Origin: Streptomyces wedmorensis
Lineage (GTDB): Bacteria; Actinomycetota; Actinomycetes; Streptomycetales; Streptomycetaceae
Reading direction: 5' to 3'
DNA: 64,000 nt
Assembly: GCF_000716445.1 (NCBI RefSeq)
Contig: NZ_JNWK01000005.1
Coordinates: 393,413 to 457,412 of the forward strand
The notes under the pieces are model-generated. The model made no database searches. It had not been told where the DNA came from and saw only the letters and a program-made list of their open reading frames with translations. The translations under genes and the position numbers were made by a program. Every line of letters begins with the position of its first letter. Position 1 is the stretch's first letter. Below are positions 17,025-25,763 of this stretch, in pieces.

Positions 17025-18131
17025 ATGTGGCCAGGACAGCAGCCGCCCGGGGGCGAGCAGAACCCGCAGGACCAGAGTCAGAACCCCTACCAGCAGTCGG
17101 GGTACCAGCAGCCGAACCCGTACCAGCAGCCGCCGACGCAGCCCGGCTACCCGCAGCAGCCGCCGGCGCAGCCGGGGTACCCGCAGCAGCCGCCGACGTA
17201 TCCGCAGCAGGGGTACGCCCAGCAGCCCGGCTACGGACAGCCGAACCCGTACCAGCAGCCGACGGTGCCGCAGCAGTACGCGGTGCCGGCCCCGGGACAG
17301 CCCGGCGGTCCCGGCGACGGGAAGAAGAAGCAGACGACGCTCGTCGCGATCGTCGCCGCGACCGCGGTGGTCGTCGCGGCCGGCGTCACCGGCTACCTGG
17401 TGCTCGGCAAGGACGACGACAAGACGCCGAACGCCGACGACAAGAAGCCGACCGTGACGGCCGGCGTGCCGACGGACCCGACGGCCACGCCCAGCACCTC
17501 GCCGTCGCTCGACAACCCCCGCGACGGCGCTGCCCAGCAGCCGACGATCCCGGGCTGGAAGGTCGTCTTCAACCCGAAGTACGGCACCCTCTTCGACGTA
17601 CCGCCCGAGTGGGAGGTGCTGAAGACGGGCATGATCACGTACTTCGACGACGAGAAGAAGAACGACGGCACCCCGCTCGTCACCATGTCCAGCCCCGCGC
17701 GCTACAAGAGCAAGTGGTGCACCTTCGACACCGACAAGAACGGCACCGAGGAGACCTGGGGCCTGAGCACCGCCGGCACCAAGGGCGGTCAGGGCGCCAA
17801 GAGCACCTCCGACGCGGCGCGCAGCGAGGCGGGGACGTGGGTGTGGGGCGGTTACGCGCAGCACATGCCGCAGAGCACCATCAAGATCACCAAGCCCGTG
17901 CCGTACACGACCAAGTCCGGTCTCACCGGACACATGGCGACCGCCACGGCGCCGAACGTCAAGAAGCGCAACAAGTGCGAGACGGACGGCAAGTCGATCG
18001 CCTTCACGTTCAAGAACGCGGCGGGCGACTTCAGCACCTGGGTGCTCTACGCCGCGGACGGCGTCCAGGACGAGCTGCCCGACGCCACCATCCAGCAGAT
18101 CCTCTCCACGGTCCGGCTCTCCGGTTCCTGA
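17025..18131 (+). CDS. Q/P/Y-rich single-pass membrane protein
   Basis: This 368-residue protein begins MWPGQQPPGGEQ and has about 90 residues of Pro-Gln-Tyr-Gly low complexity (repeats of NPYQQP and QPGYPQQPP). One transmembrane helix follows at about residues 105-127 (LVAIVAATAVVVAAGVTGYLVL), then a Thr/Pro/Asp spacer and a secreted domain of about 200 residues with two Cys. This architecture is common in Streptomyces surface proteins with a cytoplasmic disordered tail and an extracellular sensor or binding domain. No enzyme motif was recognised. Confidence 0.82.
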   Translation: MWPGQQPPGGEQNPQDQSQNPYQQSGYQQPNPYQQPPTQPGYPQQPPAQPGYPQQPPTYPQQGYAQQPGYGQPNPYQQPTVPQQYAVPAPGQPGGPGDGKKKQTTLVAIVAATAVVVAAGVTGYLVLGKDDDKTPNADDKKPTVTAGVPTDPTATPSTSPSLDNPRDGAAQQPTIPGWKVVFNPKYGTLFDVPPEWEVLKTGMITYFDDEKKNDGTPLVTMSSPARYKSKWCTFDTDKNGTEETWGLSTAGTKGGQGAKSTSDAARSEAGTWVWGGYAQHMPQSTIKITKPVPYTTKSGLTGHMATATAPNVKKRNKCETDGKSIAFTFKNAAGDFSTWVLYAADGVQDELPDATIQQILSTVRLSGS

Positions 18132-18240
18132 CGGATCGGCTCCGGTCCCGGGCGGCTCCGTCCGGATCCGTCCGGATCCGCACCGGCCGCGTCCGGTTAT
18201 CGGTTTGGCAGGAGGGGGAGGCGGCAGGGATAGTCCCGGA

Positions 18241-19563
18241 GTGACGAAACCCGCCGACTCCCCCGCCTCCCCCGGCCGCGCCCCCACCCGGCGCCCCGAA
18301 TGGGCGGGCCGCAACTACATCCTGCTGACCGCCGCCACCGTCGTGACCAACCTCGGCGCGAACGGCGCGCTGATCGCCACGGCCTGGGCGGTCTTCGACG
18401 CCGGCGGCGACCCGGGCGACGTGGGACTCGTGGCGATGGCGCGTTTCCTCCCGCTCGTCCTCTTCCTGCTCATCGGCGGCGCCGTCGCGGACCGGATACC
18501 CCGCCACCGGGTGATGGTCGCCGCCAACGCCCTCAACTGCGTATCGCAGGCCGTCTTCGCGGCACTCGTCCTCTCCGGCGAGGCGCAGATCTGGCAGATG
18601 ATGGCGCTCACCGCGCTCTGCGGCACCGGCCAGGCCTTCTTCAACCCCGCGGCCGAGGCCATGCTGATGGCCAGCGTCACGGGCGAGCAGGCGAGCAGGG
18701 CCTTCGCCGTGTACCGGATGGCCATGCACGGCGCCAGCATCGGCGGGGCCGCGCTCGGCGGCGCGCTGGTCGCGTTCATCGGTCCGGGCTGGGTCCTCGC
18801 GATCGACGCGCTCGCGTTCGCCGTGGCGGGCGGCCTCCGCGCCTTCCTCGACGTGCGCGGCGTCCCGGAGCGCGCCCCGAGCGCCGGCCTCTTCGCCGAC
18901 CTGCGGGAAGGCTGGCAGGAGTTCATCGGACGCCCCTGGCTGTGGTCGATCGTCGCCCAGTTCTCCGTGGTGGTGGCCCTGATCGGCGCGGTCGACTCGG
19001 TGTTCGGACCGCTGGTCGCCCGCGACCACCTGGGCGGCTCGCGCCCCTGGGGCCTCGCGCTCGCCGCGTACGGCGTCGGGACCGTCGCGGGCGCCGTCCT
19101 GATGACCCGCTGGAAGCCCCGCCGGCTGCTGTTCGTCGGGACCCTGTGCGTCTTCCCGATCGCGCTGCCCTCGGCGGCGCTCGCCGTGCCGCTGGACGCC
19201 GCGGGACTGACGGTGGCGATGTTCGTCAGCGGCATGGCCATCGAGGTCTTCGGCGTCTCGTGGATGACGACCATGCACCAGGAGATCCCGGAGGAGAAAC
19301 TGTCCCGGGTCACGGCCTACGACTGGTTCGGCTCCACGGCCCTGCTGCCGCTGTCCACCGCGCTCGCAGGCCCGGCGGAGTCCGCCTTCGGCCGCAGCAC
19401 CGCGCTGTGGGGCGCGGCGGCCCTGATGGTGATCGTCACCGCGCTCGTCCTGCTGGTGCCGGACGTGCGGAACCTGACCCGGCGTCCGCACACGCAGGAG
19501 GTCGCGGGCGCCGCGCCGGAACCCTCAGCCGATGCCGAAGGCGCCGTCCGGGGGAACGGGTGA
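18241..19563 (+). CDS. MFS transporter (MFS_3/EntS-like)
   Basis: This 440-residue membrane protein has about twelve hydrophobic segments in the layout of MFS_3 exporters. The first loop carries ADRIPRHRVMV, the cytoplasmic A-motif equivalent (DRxxRR type). The start GTG 18241 (VTKPADSPAS) follows a purine-rich stretch; the frame extends twelve codons upstream without a better start. Its 3' end overlaps the convergent spermidine-synthase-like gene by 39 bp. The exported compound is unknown. Confidence 0.88.
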   Translation: MTKPADSPASPGRAPTRRPEWAGRNYILLTAATVVTNLGANGALIATAWAVFDAGGDPGDVGLVAMARFLPLVLFLLIGGAVADRIPRHRVMVAANALNCVSQAVFAALVLSGEAQIWQMMALTALCGTGQAFFNPAAEAMLMASVTGEQASRAFAVYRMAMHGASIGGAALGGALVAFIGPGWVLAIDALAFAVAGGLRAFLDVRGVPERAPSAGLFADLREGWQEFIGRPWLWSIVAQFSVVVALIGAVDSVFGPLVARDHLGGSRPWGLALAAYGVGTVAGAVLMTRWKPRRLLFVGTLCVFPIALPSAALAVPLDAAGLTVAMFVSGMAIEVFGVSWMTTMHQEIPEEKLSRVTAYDWFGSTALLPLSTALAGPAESAFGRSTALWGAAALMVIVTALVLLVPDVRNLTRRPHTQEVAGAAPEPSADAEGAVRGNG

Positions 19564-20370
19564 CGGTACGGCCCCGGCGTCCCTGACCGGTTCCGCGTCC
19601 CCGGTGAACCGGTCCAGGGTCGCCCCGTGCTCCACGCGCGCGGGGAAGGCGTCCGCGGCCACCCGGCGCGCGAGGTGCGCGGTGTCGATCTCGCGGCCGG
19701 AGGCGACGAGGACGGCGTTCCCGAAGCGGCGGCCGCGCAGCACGGCCGGCTCGGCGACGAGCGCCAGCTCGGGGAAGACGGCGGCGAACGTGGCGACCTG
19801 GGAGCGCAGGAACGCGAAGGGCGCGCCGTCCGCCAGGTTGGCGGCGTAGACGCCGCCGGGCCGCAGCACCCGCCGCACCTCGCGCGCGTACTCCACGGAG
19901 GTGAGGTGCGCCGGCACCCTTGAGCCCCCGAAGACGTCGCCCACGATCAGATCGGCCGACGCGCCGGGCGCCGCCTCCAGCCAGCCGCGCGCGTCCGCTC
20001 CGTGCACGGCGACCCCGGAGCCCGCAGGCAGGGGCAGGTGCTCGGCGACCAGGTCGAGGAGGCCGCGGTCCGCCTCGACGACGTCCTGCCGCGAGCCGGG
20101 CCGTGTGACGGCGACGTACCGCGGCAGGGAGAGGCCTCCGCCGCCCAGGTGCAGAACGTCCAGGGGCTCGCCCTCCACGGCCGCGCCGTCGACGACGTGG
20201 GCGAGGCGCCGCGCGTACTCGAACTCCAGGTACGCCGGATCGTCCAGGTCCACGTACGACTGCGGCGCGTCGTCGACCGTCAGGATCCACGCCCGCTCCC
20301 GGTCCACATCGGGCATGAGGCGCGCGGTGCCCTGGTCGACCTGGCGGATGACGGGGATGTGCTCGTTCAC
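19525..20370 (-). CDS. Spermidine/spermine synthase-like methyltransferase-fold protein
   Basis: This 281-residue protein has the spermidine synthase Rossmann core: LDVLHLGGGGLSLPRY is the nucleotide-binding loop, VVEADRGLLDL gives the acidic residue, and DLIVGDVFGGSRVPAHLTS matches the catalytic-loop region. Stand-alone proteins of this type in actinobacteria often lack polyamine synthase activity, so the reaction is unresolved. It overlaps the end of the MFS gene tail to tail. Confidence 0.87.
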   Translation of the reverse strand: MNEHIPVIRQVDQGTARLMPDVDRERAWILTVDDAPQSYVDLDDPAYLEFEYARRLAHVVDGAAVEGEPLDVLHLGGGGLSLPRYVAVTRPGSRQDVVEADRGLLDLVAEHLPLPAGSGVAVHGADARGWLEAAPGASADLIVGDVFGGSRVPAHLTSVEYAREVRRVLRPGGVYAANLADGAPFAFLRSQVATFAAVFPELALVAEPAVLRGRRFGNAVLVASGREIDTAHLARRVAADAFPARVEHGATLDRFTGDAEPVRDAGAVPSPVPPDGAFGIG

Positions 20371-20382
20371 ACCCTCATTGTG

Positions 20383-20436
20383 CCGGTGTCCGGAGCCGGG
20401 CCGGTGTCCGGAGCCGGGCCGGCGTCCGGGCCCGGG
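20383..20436. repeat. Three tandem 18-bp repeats
   Basis: CCGGTGTCCGGAGCCGGG occurs at 20383-20400 and 20401-20418, and a third copy with three differences at 20419-20436. They fill the gap between the patatin stop and the start of the spermidine-synthase-like gene on the same strand. Replication slippage is the simplest source. Confidence 0.7.
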
Positions 20437-20439
20437 CCG

Positions 20440-21294
20440 TCAGCCGGTCCAGACGGCGGCGACCGCCTCGGCGTGGGCGGCCGCCTGGGCCCTCCCCGCA
20501 CGGGCCGCGGCGGGCGTGCGGGCGGGGTCGAGCACCCGGCCGCCGAACGCGGCGCGGGACGCGGCGTCGGGAACGATCACGACGACGCGGGCGCCCCCGG
20601 CCGCGAGGTCGGCGCCCTGCCGGGCCGGGGAGAGGACGACCTTGCTGCCCCGCGCGCTCGGGGCGATGACGACGACCCGGTCGTGTCCGGCGGCGAGATG
20701 GGCGTTGGCGGTGGAGTGGATCCCGCCGTCGATCCACCGGCGCCCGCCGATCGTGGCCGGCGGCCAGGCGCCCGGGATGGCGCAGCTGGCGGTCACGGCG
20801 TCCACCAGCGGGACGCCGCTGTCGGCGCCGTACGCGGTGAGTTCACCGCTCTCCGCGTCGACGGCGGTGACCAGGAGCCGTCCGGGCCAGTCGGTGACGC
20901 CGCCGAGCCGCTCGCCGACGGTCGCGCGGCGGGCGGCCTCGTCCACGGTGCGGGCCCGTAGCGCGAGCCGCCCGAGCCGCCGTCCGTACGCCTCCGGGGT
21001 GCGCGAGCCGAGGACGGCGAGGGCGTACCGGAGCACGAGCCCCGGACCGAAGCGGGCGGCGGGCTCGGTGACTTCGCCGCTCACCTGCCGCGCGTACAGC
21101 TCGTCCAGACTCCGGTCACCGGCGGCGATCCGGGCGCCGACGACCGCACCCGCGGAGCTGCCCACGATCAGGTCCGCCGTGCCGAGGTCGACACCGGCGT
21201 CGGCGAGCCCCCGCAGGACCCCCGTCTCCCATCCCGCACCGACGAGCCCGCCCGCCCCGAGAACCAGCGCCGTCCGCTTCTCCGTCCGCGTCAT
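20440..21294 (-). CDS. Patatin-like phospholipase (RssA type)
   Basis: This 284-residue patatin-family hydrolase has the oxyanion loop GAGGLVGAGWE, the nucleophile elbow GSSAG (catalytic Ser) and the DGG motif (RWIDGGIHSTANA) that supplies the catalytic Asp. It probably hydrolyses acyl esters of lipids in the cytoplasm. The ATG at 21294 was used; the longer frame to 21810 is antisense to the neighbouring gene's coding sense. Confidence 0.9.
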   Translation of the reverse strand: MTRTEKRTALVLGAGGLVGAGWETGVLRGLADAGVDLGTADLIVGSSAGAVVGARIAAGDRSLDELYARQVSGEVTEPAARFGPGLVLRYALAVLGSRTPEAYGRRLGRLALRARTVDEAARRATVGERLGGVTDWPGRLLVTAVDAESGELTAYGADSGVPLVDAVTASCAIPGAWPPATIGGRRWIDGGIHSTANAHLAAGHDRVVVIAPSARGSKVVLSPARQGADLAAGGARVVVIVPDAASRAAFGGRVLDPARTPAAARAGRAQAAAHAEAVAAVWTG

Positions 21295-21341
21295 GTGCCC
21301 AGTGTGGCACCGCTGTTGGGCCGGGACGCGGCAGGGTGCGG

Positions 21342-22073
21342 TCAGAGGTTCTTGAGGGCCTCGCGGACGGAGAGCGGGGACAGCCGCGCGTCGTGCGCGG
21401 CGACGAAGGCGCGGACCTCGGCGGGGGCGGTCTTGCCGTACTCGCGCAGGCTCCAGCCGATCGCCTTGCGGAGGAAGAAGTCGGTGTCGGCAGCGCGGCG
21501 CAGGCAGTAGGAGAACAGCCGGTCGACGTCGGTCGCGTCCTTGAAGCGGAGCTGGTGCAGGAGCGCCGTGCGGGCCACCCACAGGTCGTCGTCCTCGATC
21601 CACTCGTCCATGCGGGCCGCGAGGGACGGGTCGGCGGCGACGAGACCGCCGACGACATGGGCCGCGAGGTGGTCGACGGTGTCCCACCAGGAGACGGTGG
21701 TGACGAGCCGTCGGGCGACGGGCAGGAAACCCGAGGAGCAGCGCTTCACATGGCGGCGCAGGTAGTCGACGGCGAAGTAGTGGTACTCGCGCTCGGGCAG
21801 GGCGAAGCACCGCAGGGCGATCGCCGCGCAGTCGCGCTCGTCGGGGCGCGGGGTGCCGTCCAGGACGGTACGGGAGAGCGCGCGGCGCTCCGGTGTGCGC
21901 ACCCCGAGGAACGGGGCCACGCCCTTCATGTAGGCGACCATCTCCTGCGCCCGGAAGGGGTTCCCCGCGGCCGGGTAGACGGTGGTGAGCCGCTCCAGGA
22001 CGGTGTCGGCGAGGGCGCTGTCGGGCGGCACCGGGCCGACGGGTACGCCGGTGGTGGGGGCGGGGTGGGTCAT
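21342..22073 (-). CDS. AlkD-like DNA alkylation repair protein
   Basis: This 243-residue all-helical protein is of the AlkD/AlkC HEAT-like family, which excises alkylated purines. Family features are FRAQEMVAYMKGVAPFLGV near the N-terminus, YHYFAVDYLRRHVK, SWWDTVDHLA and DDLWVARTALLHQL, then FFLRKAIGWSLREYGKT near the C-terminus, where the Trp/Asp lines the DNA groove. The ATG at 22073 (MTHPAPTT) was preferred to an upstream GC-rich extension. It is divergent from the TVP38 gene. Confidence 0.9.
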   Translation of the reverse strand: MTHPAPTTGVPVGPVPPDSALADTVLERLTTVYPAAGNPFRAQEMVAYMKGVAPFLGVRTPERRALSRTVLDGTPRPDERDCAAIALRCFALPEREYHYFAVDYLRRHVKRCSSGFLPVARRLVTTVSWWDTVDHLAAHVVGGLVAADPSLAARMDEWIEDDDLWVARTALLHQLRFKDATDVDRLFSYCLRRAADTDFFLRKAIGWSLREYGKTAPAEVRAFVAAHDARLSPLSVREALKNL

Positions 22074-22190
22074 GGGGCCCTCTCGGTCACGGCACTCCCC
22101 GGGCGGCCCGGAGTACGGCACTCCGGGCCGCCCGGACGGACATGACGCACATTACGGCGATCATACGGACGCGTCCGTTACTCTCCCCGA

Positions 22191-22946
22191 ATGCTCGCCC
22201 CCGTCCCCCGGCCGCCGGGCTCCCTCGCCGTCCGCTGCTCCCGGGCCCTCCTCTCGCCCCGCTCGCGACTCTCCGTGCTCGCGCTGCTGCTGCTCACGGC
22301 GGCGTCCCTGGTGGTGCTCTACGAACCCCAGCGGCTGCTCGCCTCGGGTTGGCCGCCGCAGACAAGCGGTGCCGGGGCGGTGGTGCTCTTCGGTCTCGCG
22401 TACGGGGTCTGCACGGCGGCCTTCGTACCGCGGCCGGTGCTGAACCTGGCGGCGGGAGCGCTCTTCGGCTCGGCGTTCGGCCTGACGGCCGCGGTCGCGG
22501 GGACGGTCCTCGGGGCGGGGATCTCCTTCACGCTCGGGCGGTTCCTGGGGCAGGACGCGCTGAGGCCGCTGCTGCGCGGCCGCTGGCTGACGGCCGCGGA
22601 CGGACAGCTGAGCCGGCACGGCTTCCGTTCGATGCTGGCCATCCGGCTGTTCCCCGGTGTGCCGTTCGCGGCGGCCAACTACTGCGCGGCGGTCTCCCGC
22701 ATGGGGTACGTGCCGTTCCTCCTGGCGACAGCGCTCGGCTCGGTGCCGAACACGGCGGCGTACGTGGTGGCCGGCGCCCAGGCCGGTACGCCGGGCTCGC
22801 CGGCCTTCCTGTTCTCGGCCGGGTTCATCGTCCTGTCCGGTCTCGGCGGGGCGGTCGTGGCCTGGCGCAAGCGGCACGGACTGCGCGCTCCGGTTCCGGC
22901 CCGGGAACGGGAGCCGGAGCCGGAGCCGGTGGGCGGCGTCCGCTGA
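22191..22946 (+). CDS. TVP38/TMEM64 (VTT domain) membrane protein
   Basis: This 251-residue membrane protein has a VTT domain from about residue 75 to 190, with RPVLNLAAGALFGSAFGL and then FRSMLAIRLFPGVPFAAANY, the conserved amphipathic re-entrant segment. Five or six hydrophobic segments are visible and the C-terminus is Glu/Pro-rich. It belongs to the same superfamily as the DedA protein encoded at 13.8-14.4 kb. Its cargo is not known. Confidence 0.9.
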   Translation: MLAPVPRPPGSLAVRCSRALLSPRSRLSVLALLLLTAASLVVLYEPQRLLASGWPPQTSGAGAVVLFGLAYGVCTAAFVPRPVLNLAAGALFGSAFGLTAAVAGTVLGAGISFTLGRFLGQDALRPLLRGRWLTAADGQLSRHGFRSMLAIRLFPGVPFAAANYCAAVSRMGYVPFLLATALGSVPNTAAYVVAGAQAGTPGSPAFLFSAGFIVLSGLGGAVVAWRKRHGLRAPVPAREREPEPEPVGGVR

Positions 22947-22974
22947 GCCGTCGGGACGCGCGCGGGACCGGACG

Positions 22975-24144
22975 TCAGAGCGCTTCGACGATCATCGCGT
23001 TGGCGAGGCCGCCCGCCTCGCACATGGCCTGGAGGCCGTAGCGGGCACCGCGCGCCCGCAGGGCGTGGACGAGGGTCGTGGTGAGGCGGGTGCCGCTGGC
23101 CCCGAGGGGGTGGCCGAGGGCGATGGCGCCGCCGTGGACGTTGACCTTGGCCGGGTCGGCGCCGGTCTCCTGCTGCCAGGCGAGGACCACGCCGGCGAAG
23201 GCCTCGTTGATCTCGAAGAGGTCGATGTCGGCGAGGTCGAGGCCGGTGCGGCGCAGGACCTTCTCGGTGGCGGGGATGACCCCGGTGAGCATGAGCAGCG
23301 GGTCGGAGCCGGTGACGGCGAAGCCGTGGAGCCGCGCGAGGGGGCGCAGCCCGAGGCTCCGGGCGGTGTCGGCGGCCATGACGAGCACGGCGGAGGCGCC
23401 GTCGTTGGTGGGGCTGCTGTTGCCCGCGGTGACGGACCAGTCGATCTGCGGGAAGCGTTCGGTGAAGGCGGGGTCCTCGAAGGCGGGGCGGAGGCCGGCG
23501 AGGATCTCGGGGGTGGTCGTGGGGCGCACCGACTCGTCGCGGCGGACGTTCTCGTACGGGACGACCTCGTCGTCGAACAGTCCCGCTTCCCAGGCGCGGG
23601 CCGCCTTGGCGTGCGACCCGGTGGCGAACGCGTCCATGGCCTCGCGGCCGATCGACCACTTCGCGGCGATGAGTTCGGCGCTGACGCCCTGCGGGACGAG
23701 GCCCTCGGGGTAGCGCTCGGCGACTCCGGGCCCGAAGGGGTCGGCACCGGGCGGCACGTTGGACCACATCGGGACCCGGCTCATGGACTCGACGCCGCAG
23801 GCGATGGCGATGTCGTAGGCCCCGGAGAGCACGCCCTGCGCGGCGAAGTGGACGGCCTGCTGGGAGGAGCCGCACTGCCGGTCGACGGTGGTGGCGGGCA
23901 CGGAGTCGGGGAACCCGGCACCGAGCCAGGCGTAGCGGGTGGTGTTCATGGCCTGCTCGCCGACCTGGTCGACGGTGCCGCCGATCACGTCGTCGACGAG
24001 CGCGGGGTCGATGCCGCTGCGTTCGACGAGGGCGCGCAGGGTGTGCGAGAGGAGGGCGACGGGGTGGACGTGGGACAGGGCTCCGCCCGCCTTGCCCTTC
24101 CCCATCGGGGTCCGGACGGCTTCGACGATGACGGCGTCACGCAT
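22975..24144 (-). CDS. Acetyl-CoA acyltransferase (thiolase)
   Basis: This 389-residue thiolase catalyses reversible cleavage or condensation of acyl-CoA. Motifs are DRQCGSSQQAVHFAAQ (active-site Cys), NEAFAGVVLAWQ, GGAIALGHPLGASG (catalytic His) and the C-terminal CEAGGLANA (second Cys). The start ATG 24144 gives the standard MRDAVIVEAVRTPMGKGKAG. The HxlR regulator is divergent, with paired repeats in the promoter gap, which suggests direct control. Confidence 0.94.
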   Translation of the reverse strand: MRDAVIVEAVRTPMGKGKAGGALSHVHPVALLSHTLRALVERSGIDPALVDDVIGGTVDQVGEQAMNTTRYAWLGAGFPDSVPATTVDRQCGSSQQAVHFAAQGVLSGAYDIAIACGVESMSRVPMWSNVPPGADPFGPGVAERYPEGLVPQGVSAELIAAKWSIGREAMDAFATGSHAKAARAWEAGLFDDEVVPYENVRRDESVRPTTTPEILAGLRPAFEDPAFTERFPQIDWSVTAGNSSPTNDGASAVLVMAADTARSLGLRPLARLHGFAVTGSDPLLMLTGVIPATEKVLRRTGLDLADIDLFEINEAFAGVVLAWQQETGADPAKVNVHGGAIALGHPLGASGTRLTTTLVHALRARGARYGLQAMCEAGGLANAMIVEAL

Positions 24145-24212
24145 GACAGGGCTCCTGGGTTGGAGAGGTGGACCGACACTCATCGGTAACTTAACCCGGT
24201 GAGTTGGATTTT

Positions 24213-24255
24213 CAAACCCTCTTGTCGGTTCTAGGGTCCACTTTCCAAACCCTCT
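24213..24255. promoter_or_regulatory. Paired direct repeats in the thiolase/HxlR promoter gap
   Basis: CAAACCCTCT occurs at 24213-24222 and again at 24246-24255, 33 bp apart, about three helical turns. The gap separates a thiolase gene and its divergent HxlR-type regulator, so these are candidate operators. They lie on the same face of the helix, as expected for cooperative dimers. Confidence 0.5.
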
Positions 24256-24282
24256 GCTCGGCCGCTGTCCTAGGCTGACCCC

Positions 24283-24765
24283 ATGAAGGCCTCCCCCCGC
24301 CCCTGCTCGATCGCCGACACCCTCGCGCTCGTCGGCGAGAAGTACGCGCTCCTCGTGCTCCGCGAGGTCTCCCTCGGCGTGTACCGGTTCGACCGGATCG
24401 CCCGCAACACGGGCGCGCCCCGCGACATCCTCACCGCCCGCCTCAAGCGGCTCGTCGAGGCCGGGATCCTGGAGAAGGTGCCGTACAACGAGCGGCCCCC
24501 CCGCTACGAGTACCGCGCCACGGAGGCGGGCGCGGAGCTCCAGCCGGTCCTCGTGACGCTGATGGCCTGGGGCGACCGCCACCTCAACGCGGACGCCCGG
24601 CCCGTCGTCCTGGAACACGACTGCGGCGAGGTCCTCAGCCCCCGGCTCGTCTGCGCGCACTGCGGCGGCGAGGCCGACCGCGGAAGCCTCAGCCACCACG
24701 TCAGGTCACCCGGCTGGACCACGACCGGCCCGGTGGAGACCGCCGCGGGCGGGGGCGAGGCCTGA
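24283..24765 (+). CDS. HxlR-family winged-helix regulator
   Basis: This 160-residue protein has the HxlR winged helix in residues about 5-95: the Cys-containing start RPCSIADTLALVGEKYALLVLRE, FDRIARNTGAPRDILTARLKRL and the wing VPYNERPPRYEYRATEAG. The C-terminal region has CGEV and CAHCGG, a possible Cys pair for metal or redox sensing. It is divergent from the thiolase gene and probably regulates it. Confidence 0.88.
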   Translation: MKASPRPCSIADTLALVGEKYALLVLREVSLGVYRFDRIARNTGAPRDILTARLKRLVEAGILEKVPYNERPPRYEYRATEAGAELQPVLVTLMAWGDRHLNADARPVVLEHDCGEVLSPRLVCAHCGGEADRGSLSHHVRSPGWTTTGPVETAAGGGEA

Positions 24766-24845
24766 TCACCGGCCCGTCATCTTGGGACGGTACGCTGCGC
24801 TCGACCTTCTGACCGCACACGTACATACGGGACGGCCCTAGCCCC

Positions 24846-25718
24846 ATGAGTTGGTTCGAATCGTTCATCCTCGGGCTCGTCCAGGGGCTGACGGAGTTCC
24901 TTCCCATCTCCTCCAGCGCGCACCTCCGTCTCACCGCCGCCTTCGCCGGCTGGGAGGATCCGGGCGCGGCCTTCACCGCGATCACCCAGATCGGCACGGA
25001 GACCGCTGTCCTCATCTACTTCCGCAAGGACATCGCCCGGATCGTCTCGGCCTGGTTCCGCTCGCTCACCGACAAGGCGATGCGCTCCGACCACGACGCC
25101 CAGATGGGCTGGCTGGTGATCGTCGGCTCGATCCCGATCGGCGTCCTCGGCGTCACGTTCAAGGACCAGATCGAGGGCCCCTTCCGCGACCTGCGACTGA
25201 TCGCGACGACCCTCATCGTCATGGGCATCGTCCTCGGCGTCGCGGACCGGCTCGCCGCCCGCGACGAGATCGGCGGCCGCCACCGCGTGGTCCGCGAGCG
25301 CAAGACCCTCAAGGACCTCGGCGTACGGGACGGCCTGATCTACGGCTTCTGCCAGGCGATGGCCCTGATCCCGGGCGTCTCCCGCTCCGGCGCCACCATC
25401 TCCGGCGGCCTCCTCATGGGCTACACCCGCGAGGCCGCCGCCCGCTACTCGTTCCTGCTCGCGATCCCGGCGGTCCTCGCCTCCGGCGTCTTCGAACTGA
25501 AGGACGCCGGCGAAGGACACGTCTCCTGGGGCCCGACGATCTTCGCCACCATCATCGCCTTCGGCGTCGGCTACGCCGTCATCGCCTGGTTCATGAAGTT
25601 CATCACCACCAAGTCCTTCATGCCCTTCGTGATCTACCGCATCCTCCTCGGCATCCTGCTCTTCATCCTCGTCGGCACCGACACCCTCAGCCCCCACGCG
25701 GGCGAGTCCGCGGGCTGA
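24846..25718 (+). CDS. uppP: Undecaprenyl-diphosphatase
   Basis: This 290-residue integral membrane phosphatase recycles undecaprenyl pyrophosphate for peptidoglycan synthesis and gives background bacitracin tolerance. The two catalytic regions are plain: LVQGLTEFLPISSSAHL near the N-terminus and MALIPGVSRSGATISGGLLMG in the middle (GVSRSG carries the catalytic Ser/Arg). The length and multi-pass topology match UppP/BacA. Three 14-bp tandem repeats follow its stop. Confidence 0.95.
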   Translation: MSWFESFILGLVQGLTEFLPISSSAHLRLTAAFAGWEDPGAAFTAITQIGTETAVLIYFRKDIARIVSAWFRSLTDKAMRSDHDAQMGWLVIVGSIPIGVLGVTFKDQIEGPFRDLRLIATTLIVMGIVLGVADRLAARDEIGGRHRVVRERKTLKDLGVRDGLIYGFCQAMALIPGVSRSGATISGGLLMGYTREAAARYSFLLAIPAVLASGVFELKDAGEGHVSWGPTIFATIIAFGVGYAVIAWFMKFITTKSFMPFVIYRILLGILLFILVGTDTLSPHAGESAG

Positions 25719-25721
25719 CGC

Positions 25722-25763
25722 CTGAACGCCTTCTACTGAACGCCTTCTACTGAACGCCTTCTA
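25722..25763. repeat. Three perfect tandem 14-bp repeats
   Basis: CTGAACGCCTTCTA is present at 25722-25735, 25736-25749 and 25750-25763. The final copy includes the TAG stop of the minus-strand flavin reductase. The array lies between the convergent uppP and flavin reductase genes. Confidence 0.75.
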
